From Pontibacter ramchanderi (GTDB taxonomy: Bacteria; Bacteroidota; Bacteroidia; Cytophagales; Hymenobacteraceae): 64,000 nt of DNA. The DNA is taken from positions 124,001 through 188,000 of the forward strand of contig NZ_PJMU01000001.1 of assembly GCF_002846395.1 (NCBI RefSeq), read 5' to 3'. The position numbers were made by a program, and so were the translations under genes. This document shows positions 35,833-45,380 of the stretch, in pieces. The notes below the pieces were generated by a model that saw only the letters and a list, made by a program, of their open reading frames with translations, had not been told where the DNA came from and made no database searches. Within the stretch, counting starts at the first letter, position 1. The number at the start of each line of letters is the position of its first letter.

Positions 35833-38537
35833 TTAAGTTCTCGGTTAAGTATGGCCCAGGCAGGCAATTCAGCATAAGGTATACCCGGCAGTCCGGCAGG
35901 TAGACCCGCCGTGCCGCTGCGTAGTAACGGACTTATTTTCACGGGCACCTGGTAGACTTGTCCTTCGATGGTAAAGCTTAGATTCTCGCCCACCTGTAGT
36001 TTCATCAGGATGGCGTCTTCTTCGTTGAGCAACACATAAGGCTCCGGCGCCCGCTCCACAATGGGCGGGGAGTACATGCTGAGCTCTTCGGAACCGAAAA
36101 TGTGGTGGAGTGGCAGCATGTACAGGTGGCCTTCCAGCGGCTGGAATTTCTGCGGCACCGTCTGGGTAAAAGGCTTGGTGTGGCTCGTGTCCGGCTTGAT
36201 TAAGCGCAGACCCGGGTCGCCGCCTTTGAGGTGTCCGCCCACTTCCTGTTGGTACTTGTTGGTGGCTTGCGCCGAGTTCCATCCCGGTGCCCAGAAAAAA
36301 GGAATGATAGAGGATGGTGGCTGTCCGCGGTAGCCTTCCATGGTGTAGGAAAGCGGTGCGTCGGGGTCTACCGGCGGCTTGGGCTCGTTCACGTTAATGT
36401 TGGCCAGCATAGCAGTGCGGCCGCTGAAACGGTGAGGCGCCCGTGGTATCTTCTGTCCGGCAATGCGGAAATCGGTGCCCGGCGCGACGGCTTCTATACC
36501 TTTCAACTCCGGCTGTTCTTTCACCATGGCCTGCAGGATGTCGTCGAAGCCGTGCCAGTGACTGATCCGGTCGTGGGCCAGCAAAGTGCCCAGCTCCCCG
36601 AGCCAGCGCCAGCTTTCCTGCAGGTCTTCGGAAGTCGGGTATACCTGGAAGAAACGCTGTGCCCGGCCTTCGTTGTTTATCAGCGTGCCGTCAGCTTCGG
36701 CAAAGGTGCCGGCTGCGAGTAAGATGTCGGCTTCTTCAGTGGTGGCGTTATGCAGATGGTCGAGCACGATGACGTTCTTGGCGGTCTTCAGGAAGTTGGT
36801 TACCATACCGGCATTGGCCCGCCGGTAGAGGTCGTTTTCGAGGATAATGACCGTGTCGGCATAGCCGTTTAGAATCGCTTCGAAAGCTGACTCCAGTCTA
36901 TGGCCGCCAAGCTTGGCGAGGCCCATGCTGTTGCACTCGGGCAGGGTGAGTACAATGCCCGCTTCTCTTTCTTTGGCTACCAGTGCATTGGCAATGTTGG
37001 CCGTGGCCATCAGTACCCGTTCACTGCCGCAGTGCGTACCGGAAATTACCAGTGGCTTTTTCGCTGCCATCAGGGTGTCGGCAATCTGCTGTGCCAGCTG
37101 CAGTTCGTCTTCGTTGAGCCCTTGTACTTCCGGGAAATCGGCATGAATGAAGTGGGCCACGGCAAAGCCTAACCGTGCGATGGCGTCCGGGGAATCGTTA
37201 TAGGTATAGGTGGCAATTTCGTCGAGCTTGGTGTCGTGGATGGTGGCGATGAAGAGCGGGCCTTTTTCGTCCTGCATCAGCTCCCGCACAGCCGCGTCCT
37301 GCCAGACTGGTATGTTGGCTTTGGAGATATGCTCGAGGGCAGGTTGCTTGCGCACCGATTGACGTACGGCCAGCGCCAGCATGGGGGCGGTGTTGATCAG
37401 ATCTTCACCGAGTATGAATACGGCGTCCGCTTGTTCCACTTCCCGAAGCGATGGGGTGCGGGCGGCACCTTCTTTCAGGATTTTCAGCGCCAGACATACC
37501 AGGTCGTGATCCGTATCAGATACGCCGTGGTGGAAGTTGTCGTCACCGACCAAGGTCTTGAGCATGAAGTTCGATTCCAGCGAAGCCCGCGGCGAACCAA
37601 TGCCTATCACGCTGCCTGTCCGGAAAGCCGCAGCGGCAGCCTGCAGGGCGGTATACTTGTCGGTGGCTTCGGGCAGTTGCGCCCGCACGAGCGGCTTGCG
37701 TATGCGGCCGACGTGGTTGACGTGCTCGTAGCCGAAACGGCCGCGGTCGCAGAGGAAGTAGCCGTTCACTTCGCCGTTATACCGGTTGGTGATGTTGCGC
37801 AAGGTGCCGTAGCGTTCACCTGCCGAAATATTGCAACCGAGGCTGCAGTGGTGGCAAACCGACGGGGCCATGGTGAGGTCCCATTTGCGGGTATAATGTT
37901 GTTTCAGCGTCTTGTCGGTGAACACGCCAGTGGGGCAGACTTCTACCAGATTGCCGCTGAACTCGCTCTCCAGTACACCGTCTTCGTGGCGACCAAAATA
38001 CAGGTGGTTATGCGCGGCGAACACGTCGAGGTCCTTGCCGCCTGCATAGTCTTTATAGTAGCGCACACAGCGGTAGCACTGTATGCAGCGGTTCATTTCG
38101 TGGTTGATGAACGGACCGAGGTACTGGTTGATGTAGGTGCGCTTGTCGAAGCGGTAAGCCCGGTAGTTGTGGCCGGTCATCACGGTCATGTCCTGCAGGT
38201 GACAAGAGCCGCCTTCGTCGCACACGGCGCAGTCGTGCGGGTGGTTGGTCATCAACCAGCCAATGACGTGCGCCCGGAATTCTTTCGCTTCCATGTCCGC
38301 AATGGAAATGCGCATGCCGTCGCGCACCTGTTCCATACACGACATAAAGAGCTTGCCCTTGGTATCGTTTTCGTCCTTGTATACCTTCACGGCGCACTGG
38401 CGACAAGCGCCTATGGAGCCCATGGCCGGGTGCCAGCAAAAGTAGGGGAGGTCCTTGCCGAGGGTGAGGCAGGCTTCCAAGAGGTTCTTGCCGGTGGGTA
38501 CTTCGTAGGGTTTGTCGTCTATATAGATGGTTGCCAT
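35802..38537 (-). CDS. nuoG: NADH-quinone oxidoreductase subunit G
   Basis: Large iron-sulphur subunit (911 aa). N-terminal [2Fe-2S] ligands ([19 protein letters not shown]), the His-ligated cluster motif [14 protein letters not shown], a CxxCxxC motif (CIQCYRC), and the molybdopterin-oxidoreductase-like body are present. The extra N7 motif CHHCSLGC with a fourth Cys 28 residues later (FLCDRG) is intact, a feature of E. coli/Thermus-type enzymes. Length matches E. coli NuoG (about 908 aa). It overlaps nuoF by 19 and nuoH by 31 bases. Confidence 0.95.
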   Translation of the reverse strand: MATIYIDDKPYEVPTGKNLLEACLTLGKDLPYFCWHPAMGSIGACRQCAVKVYKDENDTKGKLFMSCMEQVRDGMRISIADMEAKEFRAHVIGWLMTNHPHDCAVCDEGGSCHLQDMTVMTGHNYRAYRFDKRTYINQYLGPFINHEMNRCIQCYRCVRYYKDYAGGKDLDVFAAHNHLYFGRHEDGVLESEFSGNLVEVCPTGVFTDKTLKQHYTRKWDLTMAPSVCHHCSLGCNISAGERYGTLRNITNRYNGEVNGYFLCDRGRFGYEHVNHVGRIRKPLVRAQLPEATDKYTALQAAAAAFRTGSVIGIGSPRASLESNFMLKTLVGDDNFHHGVSDTDHDLVCLALKILKEGAARTPSLREVEQADAVFILGEDLINTAPMLALAVRQSVRKQPALEHISKANIPVWQDAAVRELMQDEKGPLFIATIHDTKLDEIATYTYNDSPDAIARLGFAVAHFIHADFPEVQGLNEDELQLAQQIADTLMAAKKPLVISGTHCGSERVLMATANIANALVAKEREAGIVLTLPECNSMGLAKLGGHRLESAFEAILNGYADTVIILENDLYRRANAGMVTNFLKTAKNVIVLDHLHNATTEEADILLAAGTFAEADGTLINNEGRAQRFFQVYPTSEDLQESWRWLGELGTLLAHDRISHWHGFDDILQAMVKEQPELKGIEAVAPGTDFRIAGQKIPRAPHRFSGRTAMLANINVNEPKPPVDPDAPLSYTMEGYRGQPPSSIIPFFWAPGWNSAQATNKYQQEVGGHLKGGDPGLRLIKPDTSHTKPFTQTVPQKFQPLEGHLYMLPLHHIFGSEELSMYSPPIVERAPEPYVLLNEEDAILMKLQVGENLSFTIEGQVYQVPVKISPLLRSGTAGLPAGLPGIPYAELPAWAILNRELKWKQQPQTTY

Positions 38538-39820
38538 ACTTTCGCTTTGCTCCAGGGACAGTGGTGTTCGTGAATGTGTCGTTCAAAATCTTCTCTGAAG
38601 TATTTCAGAGCGCTCTGCAGGGGTTCCATGGCGCCGGGTGCGAGGGCACAAAACGTGTTGCCGGGGCCAAGGTATTTGGTATGAAAATCGAGTGTGAGGA
38701 GGTGTTCGGGTTTGCCTTCGCCTTTGTCTATCGCCAGTAGAATCTTCTCCACCCAGGGCAGCCCTTCGCGGCAAGGCGTACAGAAGCCGCAGGACTCCTG
38801 CGCAAAGAAATGCTGCAGGTTGTGCACAAAACCCACCGGGCAGGTCTGGTCGTCGAGGATAATCATCGTGCCTGTACCCATGCGACTGCCGGCTGCCTGA
38901 ATGGCAGTGTAGTCCATGGGCAAATCGAGGTGCTCTTCCACCAGAAAATCCGTGGAAGCGCCGCCCGGCAAGAGCCCCTTGAACAGGTAGCCGTCCTGCA
39001 TCCCGCCGCCGTGCTCTTCAATCAGTTCGCGGATGGTTGTGCCCATCGGCAGTTCCCAGCAACCGGGCGTTTTCACGCGGCCGCTGATACCGTAGAGTTT
39101 GGTGCCGGCGTCTCCGGTCTTGCTCAGGCCTTTGAACCACTCGGCCCCGTTGTTGATGATGTGCGGCAGACAGCAAAGCGTCTCCACGTTGTTTACGATG
39201 GTCGGCTTGCCAAACAAACCACTCACCTGCGGAAAAGGGGGCTTGGCGCGTGGGTTCGCCCGTTTGCCTTCAAGGGCATTGAGCAAGGCCGTTTCTTCGC
39301 CGCACATATAGCGACCTACACCGGTGTGCAGGTGCATGTCCAGACTAAAGCCCGAACCCAAGATATTCTCCCCCAGATAACCCGCTGCGTAAGCTTCGTC
39401 GAGCGCCTTGATGATTTCCCGTGCCGCCACCTTGTAGGCCCAGCGCATGAAGATGTAGGAAACGCTGGCGTCGATGGCATAAGCCGCGACAATCATCCCC
39501 TCGATCAGCTGGTGCGGATTTCCTTCCAGAAGCACGCGGTCTTTGAACGTGCCGGGCTCCATCTCGTCGGCGTTGGCCACGAGGTATTTTGGCTTGGCTG
39601 CCTCGGGTCCCATCGGCACGAAGCTCCATTTCAAGCCCGTGTTGAAGCCTGCACCACCTCGACCACGCAGGTCGGAGGCCTTGACCAGATTCTGCACATC
39701 GGCAGGGGCCATCTCTTTCAGGATTTTGCGCACAGACTGGTAGCCGCCCACTTTCTCGTATTCTTTGAGTGAGAGCGGGGCGCGTCCGGGGACAATGTGT
39801 TGGGTTAGGGGCTTCTCCAT
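38519..39820 (-). CDS. nuoF: NADH-quinone oxidoreductase subunit F (NADH/FMN-binding)
   Basis: Flavoprotein subunit (433 aa from the chosen start) that oxidises NADH. It has the NADH/FMN motifs GRGGAGFNTGLKWSF and NADEMEPGTFKDR, and the [4Fe-4S] cluster N3 motif SCGFCTPCREG with the distal Cys in NTFCAL. I chose ATG at 39818-39820 (MEKPLTQ), 19 bases after the nuoE stop, because the frame upstream overlaps nuoE and is not conserved-looking; the longer start is at 39877. Confidence 0.95.
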   Translation of the reverse strand: MEKPLTQHIVPGRAPLSLKEYEKVGGYQSVRKILKEMAPADVQNLVKASDLRGRGGAGFNTGLKWSFVPMGPEAAKPKYLVANADEMEPGTFKDRVLLEGNPHQLIEGMIVAAYAIDASVSYIFMRWAYKVAAREIIKALDEAYAAGYLGENILGSGFSLDMHLHTGVGRYMCGEETALLNALEGKRANPRAKPPFPQVSGLFGKPTIVNNVETLCCLPHIINNGAEWFKGLSKTGDAGTKLYGISGRVKTPGCWELPMGTTIRELIEEHGGGMQDGYLFKGLLPGGASTDFLVEEHLDLPMDYTAIQAAGSRMGTGTMIILDDQTCPVGFVHNLQHFFAQESCGFCTPCREGLPWVEKILLAIDKGEGKPEHLLTLDFHTKYLGPGNTFCALAPGAMEPLQSALKYFREDFERHIHEHHCPWSKAKVWQPSI

Positions 39821-39839
39821 GGGTGTGCCCACTTGGGTT

Positions 39840-40304
39840 TTAGGTATACTTTTCCAGAATCTCGTCCAGTTGGTCAACCGTCAGGTCACGGTACAAATCG
39901 TTGTCAATCATAAGGGCCGGGGCTCGGTCGCATGTACCGAGGCAACAGTTGGGCAGTATGGTAAAGCGGCCGTCTTCGGTGGTCTGGCCGTATTTGATGT
40001 TGAGTTTTTCGTAAAGGCGGTCGCGGATACTTTCGTATCCCATCACCCAGCAACTGATACTGTCGCACACTAGAATCACATGCCGCCCCACCGGTCTGCG
40101 GAAAATCAGGTTGTAAAACGTGGCCACACTGTCGAGCTCCGCCGGCGACATCCCCACATAATCCGCCACATCTTTCAGGCTCTCATCCGACACCCAGCCA
40201 TGGCTTTGCTGCACGATTTTCAGCGCCTCAATGCAGGCATTCTTCGGTGAGGGCACCAGGCTGATTTCATGGTCGATTTTGTGTTTTTCTTCGGTGGTCA
40301 GCAT
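39840..40304 (-). CDS. nuoE: NADH-quinone oxidoreductase subunit E (2Fe-2S)
   Basis: Thioredoxin-like [2Fe-2S] subunit (154 aa) carrying cluster N1a. The ligands are CDSISC (CxxxxC) and CLGTC (CxxxC) in PNCCLGTCDRAP. Its ATG is directly preceded by three 8-bp repeat units, and the gene follows an outer-membrane-like ORF rather than nuoCD, an unusual operon order. Confidence 0.95.
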   Translation of the reverse strand: MLTTEEKHKIDHEISLVPSPKNACIEALKIVQQSHGWVSDESLKDVADYVGMSPAELDSVATFYNLIFRRPVGRHVILVCDSISCWVMGYESIRDRLYEKLNIKYGQTTEDGRFTILPNCCLGTCDRAPALMIDNDLYRDLTVDQLDEILEKYT

Positions 40305-40328
40305 GTTGTTAAAGGGTTAAATTGTTAA
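40305..40328 (-). repeat. Three 8-bp repeat units abutting the nuoE start codon
   Basis: Plus-strand units GTTGTTAA, AGGGTTAA, ATTGTTAA occupy exactly the bases upstream of the nuoE ATG, where a ribosome-binding site would be expected. Confidence 0.6.
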
Positions 40329-40350
40329 TCCTCTCATATAGAAATCGCAA

Positions 40351-41103
40351 TTAGGCTCCCTTCCCTAGTTTGAGTCCGGCGGTGAGGCCCACGTTAAATC
40401 CGCTTATCTGCACTTTCGTTTGCCTGAATTCAGAGCGATAGTTCTCTGGTTCGGGTAAACCGATGCCTAGCTGGTGCTCAGCTACAAAGGGGCCAGTCTC
40501 CGATTTTGGGGCAATGCGACCGTTTACTTTGAAAGCCATAAACCAGCTCGACTTGTCTATCAGGTGCAGGGTATAACTAGCGTTAAAACCGGCAAGCCAT
40601 TTGGTCTGAGCATCTGTTGAATTGCTACTAGCATCATCCTTCACATGGTGCAGCAGAAGCGCAGGTCCGACGCTGAGATAGCCATTCCGGTTCTTCGAAC
40701 CGAGCATATAATTCAGTGATGCGGACCAGATGGCACTTCTCAGCGAAATGTAGTTTCCTATGCCGATGTTATCGTAGCCATTTACCTCGATGTAGTCCAC
40801 CAAACCAATTTCAAGTGATGTACCTTGCCGGCCTTTTAGCCAGTAATTACCGGTTAGATGGAGGGTCGGGATTTTACTGCTGTTCGGATGAGCTGTATTA
40901 CCGCTACTAAACCATCCTCCCGATTGTGTATCGCCCAGTCCGGAAGCACGCATTTGGTCTTCCATATTGCTTTGTGGGCCCATCAGGCCAACACCCCCCG
41001 TCGCAGACAGGTATAGCCGCTTCACCTGATTATCATCAAGCTCCTGCGCTCGTAGACCAAAGGCAACCATACAGATCAATATGCAAAACCCAACTCTAAG
41101 CAT
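40351..41103 (-). CDS. Unrecognised secreted beta-barrel-like protein inside the nuo operon
   Basis: I do not recognise this protein (250 aa). It has a signal peptide (MLRVGFCILICMVAFGLRAQ) and then alternating amphipathic strands with many Gly/Ser/aromatic residues (for example SLRSAIWSASLNYMLGSK, GYLSVGPALLLHHV, FNVGLTAGLKLG), as in small outer-membrane beta-barrels. It lies between nuoCD and nuoE on the same strand, flanked by 8-bp repeat arrays on both sides, suggesting an insertion into the ancestral nuo order. No complex I subunit similarity is visible, and no function is assigned. Confidence 0.7.
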   Translation of the reverse strand: MLRVGFCILICMVAFGLRAQELDDNQVKRLYLSATGGVGLMGPQSNMEDQMRASGLGDTQSGGWFSSGNTAHPNSSKIPTLHLTGNYWLKGRQGTSLEIGLVDYIEVNGYDNIGIGNYISLRSAIWSASLNYMLGSKNRNGYLSVGPALLLHHVKDDASSNSTDAQTKWLAGFNASYTLHLIDKSSWFMAFKVNGRIAPKSETGPFVAEHQLGIGLPEPENYRSEFRQTKVQISGFNVGLTAGLKLGKGA

Positions 41104-41110
41104 CTACATT

Positions 41111-41174
41111 CTATTTCAATCACTCATTCGCTCAATCACTCAATCACTAACTCACTAACTCACCAAATCAAAAA
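41111..41174 (-). repeat. Eight-unit 8-bp tandem array between nuoCD and the inserted gene
   Basis: Plus-strand units CTATTTCA, ATCACTCA, TTCGCTCA, ATCACTCA, ATCACTAA, CTCACTAA, CTCACCAA, ATCAAAAA keep exact 8-base phase for 64 bases and end exactly at the nuoCD stop codon (41175-41177). Confidence 0.8.
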
Positions 41175-42923
41175 TCACCTGTCTATATCTGCCAGCACAT
41201 AATCCATCGCCCCGAGTATCGAGAGCAAGTCCGCTACGGTATAGCCACGGCTGATGTAGGGGAGCATTTGCATGTGGGGGAACGAGGGAGTGCGAATCCG
41301 TACCCGGTAAGGGGATGTGTTCCCGTCACTGGTCAAATAGTAGCCGTTGGCTCCTTTTGTCGCTTCGATGCAGCTCATGGCTTCGCCTGGCGGTATCACG
41401 GGCCCCCAGGTCACACCCAGAAAGTGCGTGATCAGGGTCTCGATATCGTGCATGGTGTTTTGCTTGACGGGTGGCGTGGTGATGGGATGGTCTGACTTAT
41501 AAGGACCGGCCGGCATGTTCTTCACACACTGCTCGATGATGCGCAGACTCTGACGCATCTCAGCTACCCGCACCACGGCCCGGTCGTAGCAGTCGCCGTT
41601 GGTGGCTGTGGGCACCTCGAAGTCGAATAGTTCGTAGCCCGAGTAGGGACGCATTTTACGGAAGTCCCACTCAAAGCCGCAGGCACGCAGGTTGGCGCCT
41701 GTTACGCCCCATTCAATGGCTTCTTCTTTGGTAAAGATGCCGATACCGACCGTGCGGGCTTTGAAGATGCTGTTCTTCATCACCATCGCGTCGTACTCCT
41801 TCAGGCGTTTCGGGAAATAGTCGATGAAGCGCTGCACCAGTTGCTCCCAACCTTTGGGCAGGTCCTGTGCCACACCACCGATGCGGAACCAGTTCGGGTG
41901 CATGCGTCCGCCGCAAATGCCCTCGATGATGTCGAAGATCTTCTCGCGATCAGAGAACATATAAAACACCGGCGAGAGCTGCCCCACGTCCTGCGCAAAA
42001 GTGCCGTACCAAACGAGGTGACTGGCGATACGGAAAAGCTCGCACAACATGACGCGGATATACTTCACCCGTTCCGGCACTTCTATACCTGCGAGTTTCT
42101 CGACAGCCTGCAGGTAAGCCAGGTTATTCATCACGCCGCCGAGGTAATCCACGCGGTCGGTATAAGGGATGTAGGTATGCCAGGACTGGCGCTCACCCAT
42201 TTTCTCGGCACCACGGTGGTGAAAGCCGATATCAGGTATAGCGTCCACAATGTCTTCGCCATCCAACTGCAGAATAATGCGCAGTACACCGTGTGTGCCT
42301 GGGTGCTGCGGACCAATGTTGAGGAACATGAAATCGCTGTCGTCGCTTTGCCGCTGCAGCCCCCATTCTTCGGGTTTGAACTGCAAGGCCGATTGCTCCA
42401 GGTCTATCTTGTCGTCGTAAAGCTGGAAAGGCCCCATTTCAGTAGCGCGGGCCGGGTGCTCTTTGCGGAGCGGGTGGCCCACCCAGGTGCGGGGCATGAG
42501 GATGCGGGAAAGATGCGGATGGCCCTCGAAGCGAATGCCGAACATATCGTATACCTCGCGCTCGTACCAGTTGGCATTTTGCCAGAGTCCGCTAATGCTC
42601 GGGGCTTTCGGGAAGTCCTCGCGGAGGCCGGCCTTCAGTCGGATAAAGGTGTTGCGCTCAAACGAAAATAGGTGGTAGATGAGCGTGAAGCTGTATGGGA
42701 TATGGCCGTTCTCAGGTTTGCGGGTGCGTTCGTCTATGGCCGTCAGGTCGAAGAGGAGGGGGAAGGGCTGAGGCAGGTCGTGCTTCAGAAATTTTAGCAC
42801 TTCCGGCACGTGGTCCACAGGGAGCCAGAGGGTGATGATGTCATCCTTGGTGGTCTGCGTTTTGAACGTGTCTTCGCCGTACCGCGACTTGAGTTGCTCC
42901 AGTATGCCGCTGTTGTTGTTCAT
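41175..42923 (-). CDS. nuoCD: NADH-quinone oxidoreductase fused subunits C and D
   Basis: Fused NuoC-NuoD protein (582 aa). Residues about 1-175 are the 30-kDa subunit (signature [25 protein letters not shown]); about 195-582 are the 49-kDa subunit, with [26 protein letters not shown] (quinone-site His), [21 protein letters not shown], and the C-terminal YVLADIDR. The fusion is typical of E. coli-type operons. It is separated from nuoB upstream by a 516-base repeat region. Confidence 0.96.
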   Translation of the reverse strand: MNNNSGILEQLKSRYGEDTFKTQTTKDDIITLWLPVDHVPEVLKFLKHDLPQPFPLLFDLTAIDERTRKPENGHIPYSFTLIYHLFSFERNTFIRLKAGLREDFPKAPSISGLWQNANWYEREVYDMFGIRFEGHPHLSRILMPRTWVGHPLRKEHPARATEMGPFQLYDDKIDLEQSALQFKPEEWGLQRQSDDSDFMFLNIGPQHPGTHGVLRIILQLDGEDIVDAIPDIGFHHRGAEKMGERQSWHTYIPYTDRVDYLGGVMNNLAYLQAVEKLAGIEVPERVKYIRVMLCELFRIASHLVWYGTFAQDVGQLSPVFYMFSDREKIFDIIEGICGGRMHPNWFRIGGVAQDLPKGWEQLVQRFIDYFPKRLKEYDAMVMKNSIFKARTVGIGIFTKEEAIEWGVTGANLRACGFEWDFRKMRPYSGYELFDFEVPTATNGDCYDRAVVRVAEMRQSLRIIEQCVKNMPAGPYKSDHPITTPPVKQNTMHDIETLITHFLGVTWGPVIPPGEAMSCIEATKGANGYYLTSDGNTSPYRVRIRTPSFPHMQMLPYISRGYTVADLLSILGAMDYVLADIDR

Positions 42924-43439
42924 GGGAGGAGGCCGTTAATATTTGATGTATGCTAACTCATGTACTCTCTTTCTTTTTATGCTAAGTTTATACTTATACC
43001 TATGTCTGTTTCTTGCTAGCGTAGCAACTGCTCTGTGCTTTTGATAACCTACGTTGCTTTGTAGCTTGCCCTGGCCGGGCGGGCCTTACTTTTTTCCTTG
43101 ATGAAAAAAGTAAGCAAAAAAATCAAGACGATTTTGAACTCGCTGACCGCTCAAACAAAAAATCGTCGTTCGTGCACCTGGCACCTATATCTATTTCATA
43201 GCATCAGTGCAAGTTACCTAGCAATGCGTGACAGTGGTCTGTGTGGTCTTGGCTACGAAGTTTATACTTTTGAAATAGCCAACCACAGATTCCCCGCCTT
43301 AAATAAGGAGGGGTTAGAGGCGGTTGGACCCGGTATCTTCGAGAATCCTGTTAATCCATAAATCCTGAAAATCCTTGGGGTAGGGGCCCTATATGAAGAT
43401 TCAGACAGCCAACTCCCAAACTCCCCAACTCCTAAACTT
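42924..43439. other. Repeat-filled spacer between nuoB and nuoCD
   Basis: 516 bases with no credible gene. Contents: extragenic repeat copy 2 (43055-43235) with a perfect 12-bp-stem hairpin (43085-43114), an AATCC-type tandem stretch (about 43341-43376), and an 8-bp array at the nuoB stop (43409-43448). Open frames here (43098-43361 on +) lie within the repeats. Confidence 0.7.
43055..43235 (+). repeat. Extragenic repeat, copy 2 (homologous to 23240-23475)
   Basis: Shares blocks with the 23-kb copy in the same order. It contains a perfect inverted repeat, CTTACTTTTTTC...GAAAAAAGTAAG (43085-43114), which copy 1 has partly lost to inserted C-rich sequence. Confidence 0.65.
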
Positions 43440-43448
43440 CTATATTTC
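43409..43448 (-). repeat. Degenerate 8-bp tandem array across the nuoB stop codon
   Basis: Plus-strand units CCAACTCC, CAAACTCC, CCAACTCC, TAAACTTC, TATATTTC in exact 8-base phase. The nuoB stop (43440-43442) lies within the array. Confidence 0.7.
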
Positions 43449-44078
43449 ATCCGGCGACCGGAATTCATTCATCTGACTCCAGCGTTCTTTTTTGCCTGCT
43501 TTTACCTCGATTTTCTCTGGCCTGATCACCCCCTGCTCACCAATAGTCCAGCTTAAGGGGCGGCGTTCTTTTCCAACCCTGTCGGCTAGCAGCAGCAAAC
43601 CTTCCATGAAAGCATCGGGGCGGGGCGGGCAGCCGGGAACGTAAACATCCACTGGCAGAAACTTATCGACACCTTGCACCACGCTGTAGATGTCGTACAT
43701 GCCGCCGGAGTTGGCACATGAGCCCATGGAGATCACCCACTTAGGTTCCATCATCTGTTCGTGCAGTCGCTTGATGATCGGGGCCATTTTGATGAAGACA
43801 GTGCCGGCGATGATCATTACGTCGGCTTCGCGCGGCGTGCCCCGTATAACTTCTGCACCGAAGCGGGCGACGTCATATTTTGGGGTCATGCTGGTGGCCA
43901 TCTCTACAAAGCAGCAGCTCAGGCCGAAGTGGAATGGCCACATCGAGTTTTTGCGACCCCAGCCAATCAGGTCCTGCAGCGTAGTGAGCATGATGCTCTG
44001 TTGCACGGTTTCTTCGTAGGAGCTGGTGCCTGTCACGGCATTGGCTGGCTCATCGGGTTTGCTTAACCACCATTTCAT
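43440..44078 (-). CDS. nuoB: NADH-quinone oxidoreductase subunit B
   Basis: Subunit (212 aa) carrying the terminal [4Fe-4S] cluster N2 next to the quinone site. All ligands are present: GLSCCFVEM (tandem Cys), MGSCANSGG and PGCPPRP. The C-terminal ~45 residues are Lys/Arg-rich. It begins 87 bases after nuoA, with CTCCTTTGTC-type repeats between them, and its stop lies in an 8-bp array. Confidence 0.96.
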   Translation of the reverse strand: MKWWLSKPDEPANAVTGTSSYEETVQQSIMLTTLQDLIGWGRKNSMWPFHFGLSCCFVEMATSMTPKYDVARFGAEVIRGTPREADVMIIAGTVFIKMAPIIKRLHEQMMEPKWVISMGSCANSGGMYDIYSVVQGVDKFLPVDVYVPGCPPRPDAFMEGLLLLADRVGKERRPLSWTIGEQGVIRPEKIEVKAGKKERWSQMNEFRSPDEI

Positions 44079-44124
44079 ATCGTAGGGTGTTACGTTACAC
44101 TATTCATGCAAAGGCTTTCTTCAG

Positions 44125-44160
44125 AAGTCCTTTGTCTTTTGTCAAAGCGTCCTTTGTCCG
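44125..44160. repeat. GTCCTTTGTC short repeat after the nuoA stop
   Basis: Two copies of GTCCTTTGTC (44127-44136 and 44149-44158) flank TTTTGTCAAAG, starting a few bases after the nuoA stop. The same word is found after the transglycosylase stop at 24442-24477. Confidence 0.6.
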
Positions 44161-44165
44161 ATACT

Positions 44166-44600
44166 TCAGTTCAGGCTTGGCTTGTGCAGCATCCGCTTGT
44201 AGGCGGCCAGTATCTTCTTGCCGTCCGGACCAAAGTCAAGGGCACCATTGCGCCACTCGTATACCAACACCACGACCAACATCCCAATAAAGACGAGCAC
44301 GCCGAAATAGCCATACCAGCCCAACTCAGGGAAAGCGATGGCCCAGGAAAAAATGAAGATGGTCTCCACGTCAAAAATGACAAACATCATAGCGACCATG
44401 TAGAATTGGGAGGAGAAACGGATACGGGCGCCGCCGGCACTGACGATGCCCCCTTCGTAGGGTTCGCCGGTCGCACGTGCATAGCCGCGCTGACCTAGTA
44501 CATACGACAAGCCCAGTATCAGCAATACCAGGCTGAGCACAATGGCACCATACACTACCAGAGGCCACAGGATTGTGGTTGTTTCGGCTGTTTCCTGCAT
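44166..44600 (-). CDS. nuoA: NADH-quinone oxidoreductase subunit A
   Basis: Small membrane subunit (144 aa) with three helices. Typical motifs: GEPYEGGIV (YECG-like loop; the usual Cys is Gly here), RFSSQFYMVAMMFVIFDVETIFIFSWAIAF. A strong ribosome-binding site (AGGAG, 6 bases before ATG) supports the start. It lies 30 bases after the CBS-domain gene. Confidence 0.95.
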   Translation of the reverse strand: MQETAETTTILWPLVVYGAIVLSLVLLILGLSYVLGQRGYARATGEPYEGGIVSAGGARIRFSSQFYMVAMMFVIFDVETIFIFSWAIAFPELGWYGYFGVLVFIGMLVVVLVYEWRNGALDFGPDGKKILAAYKRMLHKPSLN

Positions 44601-44630
44601 GTTTTCTCCTAATAAATGATATCCGGGCTA

Positions 44631-45068
44631 CTATTCGTGGTGCCCGGTTATATAGTGTTCGAGGTCCTCAATAATGCATTTCTGCTCGTCGATCATGCAC
44701 TTCACAATGTCGCCAATCGATACCAGTCCCACGAGTTGCTGCTTATCCATCACAGGTAGATGGCGGATGTACTTTTCCGTCATCAGGGCCATACACTGGT
44801 CGATGGTTGTATCGGGCGTTACTACCACGGGGTGCTCACTCATGATCTCCCGCACCAAGGTATCGCGCGAAGCTTTGCCTTTTAAAATGACTTTCCGTGC
44901 ATAGTCTCGTTCAGTAAACATACCTGCGAATCTGCCCTCATCCATGACAATGAGAGCCCCTACGTTCTGCGCCACCATCGTTTCTAGTGCACTGTAAACC
45001 GTGCTGTTGGGTGAGATAGAAATGACTCTGTTCCCTTTTTTTTGGAGTATGTGCCTGACAGTTCCCAT
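44631..45068 (-). CDS. CBS-domain pair protein at the head of the nuo operon
   Basis: Stand-alone Bateman module (145 aa): two CBS domains (about 8-65 and 72-130), with the typical GRFAGMFTERDYARKVI and LVGLVSIGDIVKCMI ends. CBS pairs bind adenine nucleotides or NAD(P)H and act as energy sensors. The ATG is preceded by ACAGGAGG, a near-perfect ribosome-binding site. Only 30 bases separate it from nuoA, so it may be the first gene of the complex I transcript. Its partner is unknown. Confidence 0.88.
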   Translation of the reverse strand: MGTVRHILQKKGNRVISISPNSTVYSALETMVAQNVGALIVMDEGRFAGMFTERDYARKVILKGKASRDTLVREIMSEHPVVVTPDTTIDQCMALMTEKYIRHLPVMDKQQLVGLVSIGDIVKCMIDEQKCIIEDLEHYITGHHE

Positions 45069-45380
45069 AAAACCTCCTGTGTTCTTGTAATATATAGTTG
45101 AATGTTAGGGTGTTATACGAGTATGTATAATTTAAGGCAAAGAATTATTTAAAATTTACTTAAAAATATTATAAAACAATTCGATTTGTACAAATGGGCA
45201 CTTTACTTGAACCAATGTTATGACTTGTACCGGATCAAGACTATAATTTGTGGTGCTAGTATATAAACAAGAATGCATTGCATCTAAAGGCAAACCAAGT
45301 GAAAGGGCTAACGTTATGATAGGTAACTAATTAAGGGTAATTTTCTTCTAGTAGTTAGTCCTTCCAATTATTCAGCCAGC
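45069..45380. other. AT-rich divergent promoter region between nuo cluster and ppsA
   Basis: 312 bases between divergent genes, noticeably AT-rich. It should hold the main nuo promoter (minus) and the ppsA promoter (plus). A TATAATTTG sequence (45242-45250) resembles the -7 region for ppsA but lacks a well-spaced -33 box. No ORF or hairpin seen. Confidence 0.45.

Noticed and set aside
37236-38573. 445-codon open frame on the plus strand
   Set aside because: Antisense shadow of nuoG; all iron-sulphur motifs are in the minus-strand frame.
41111-41174. Short CRISPR array
   Set aside because: Units are 8 bases, contiguous and diverged, with no spacers or cas genes.
41841-42671. 276-codon open frame on the plus strand
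   Set aside because: Antisense shadow of nuoCD.
43098-43361. 87-codon open frame in the nuoB-nuoCD spacer
   Set aside because: Begins in the repeat hairpin and shows no conserved features.
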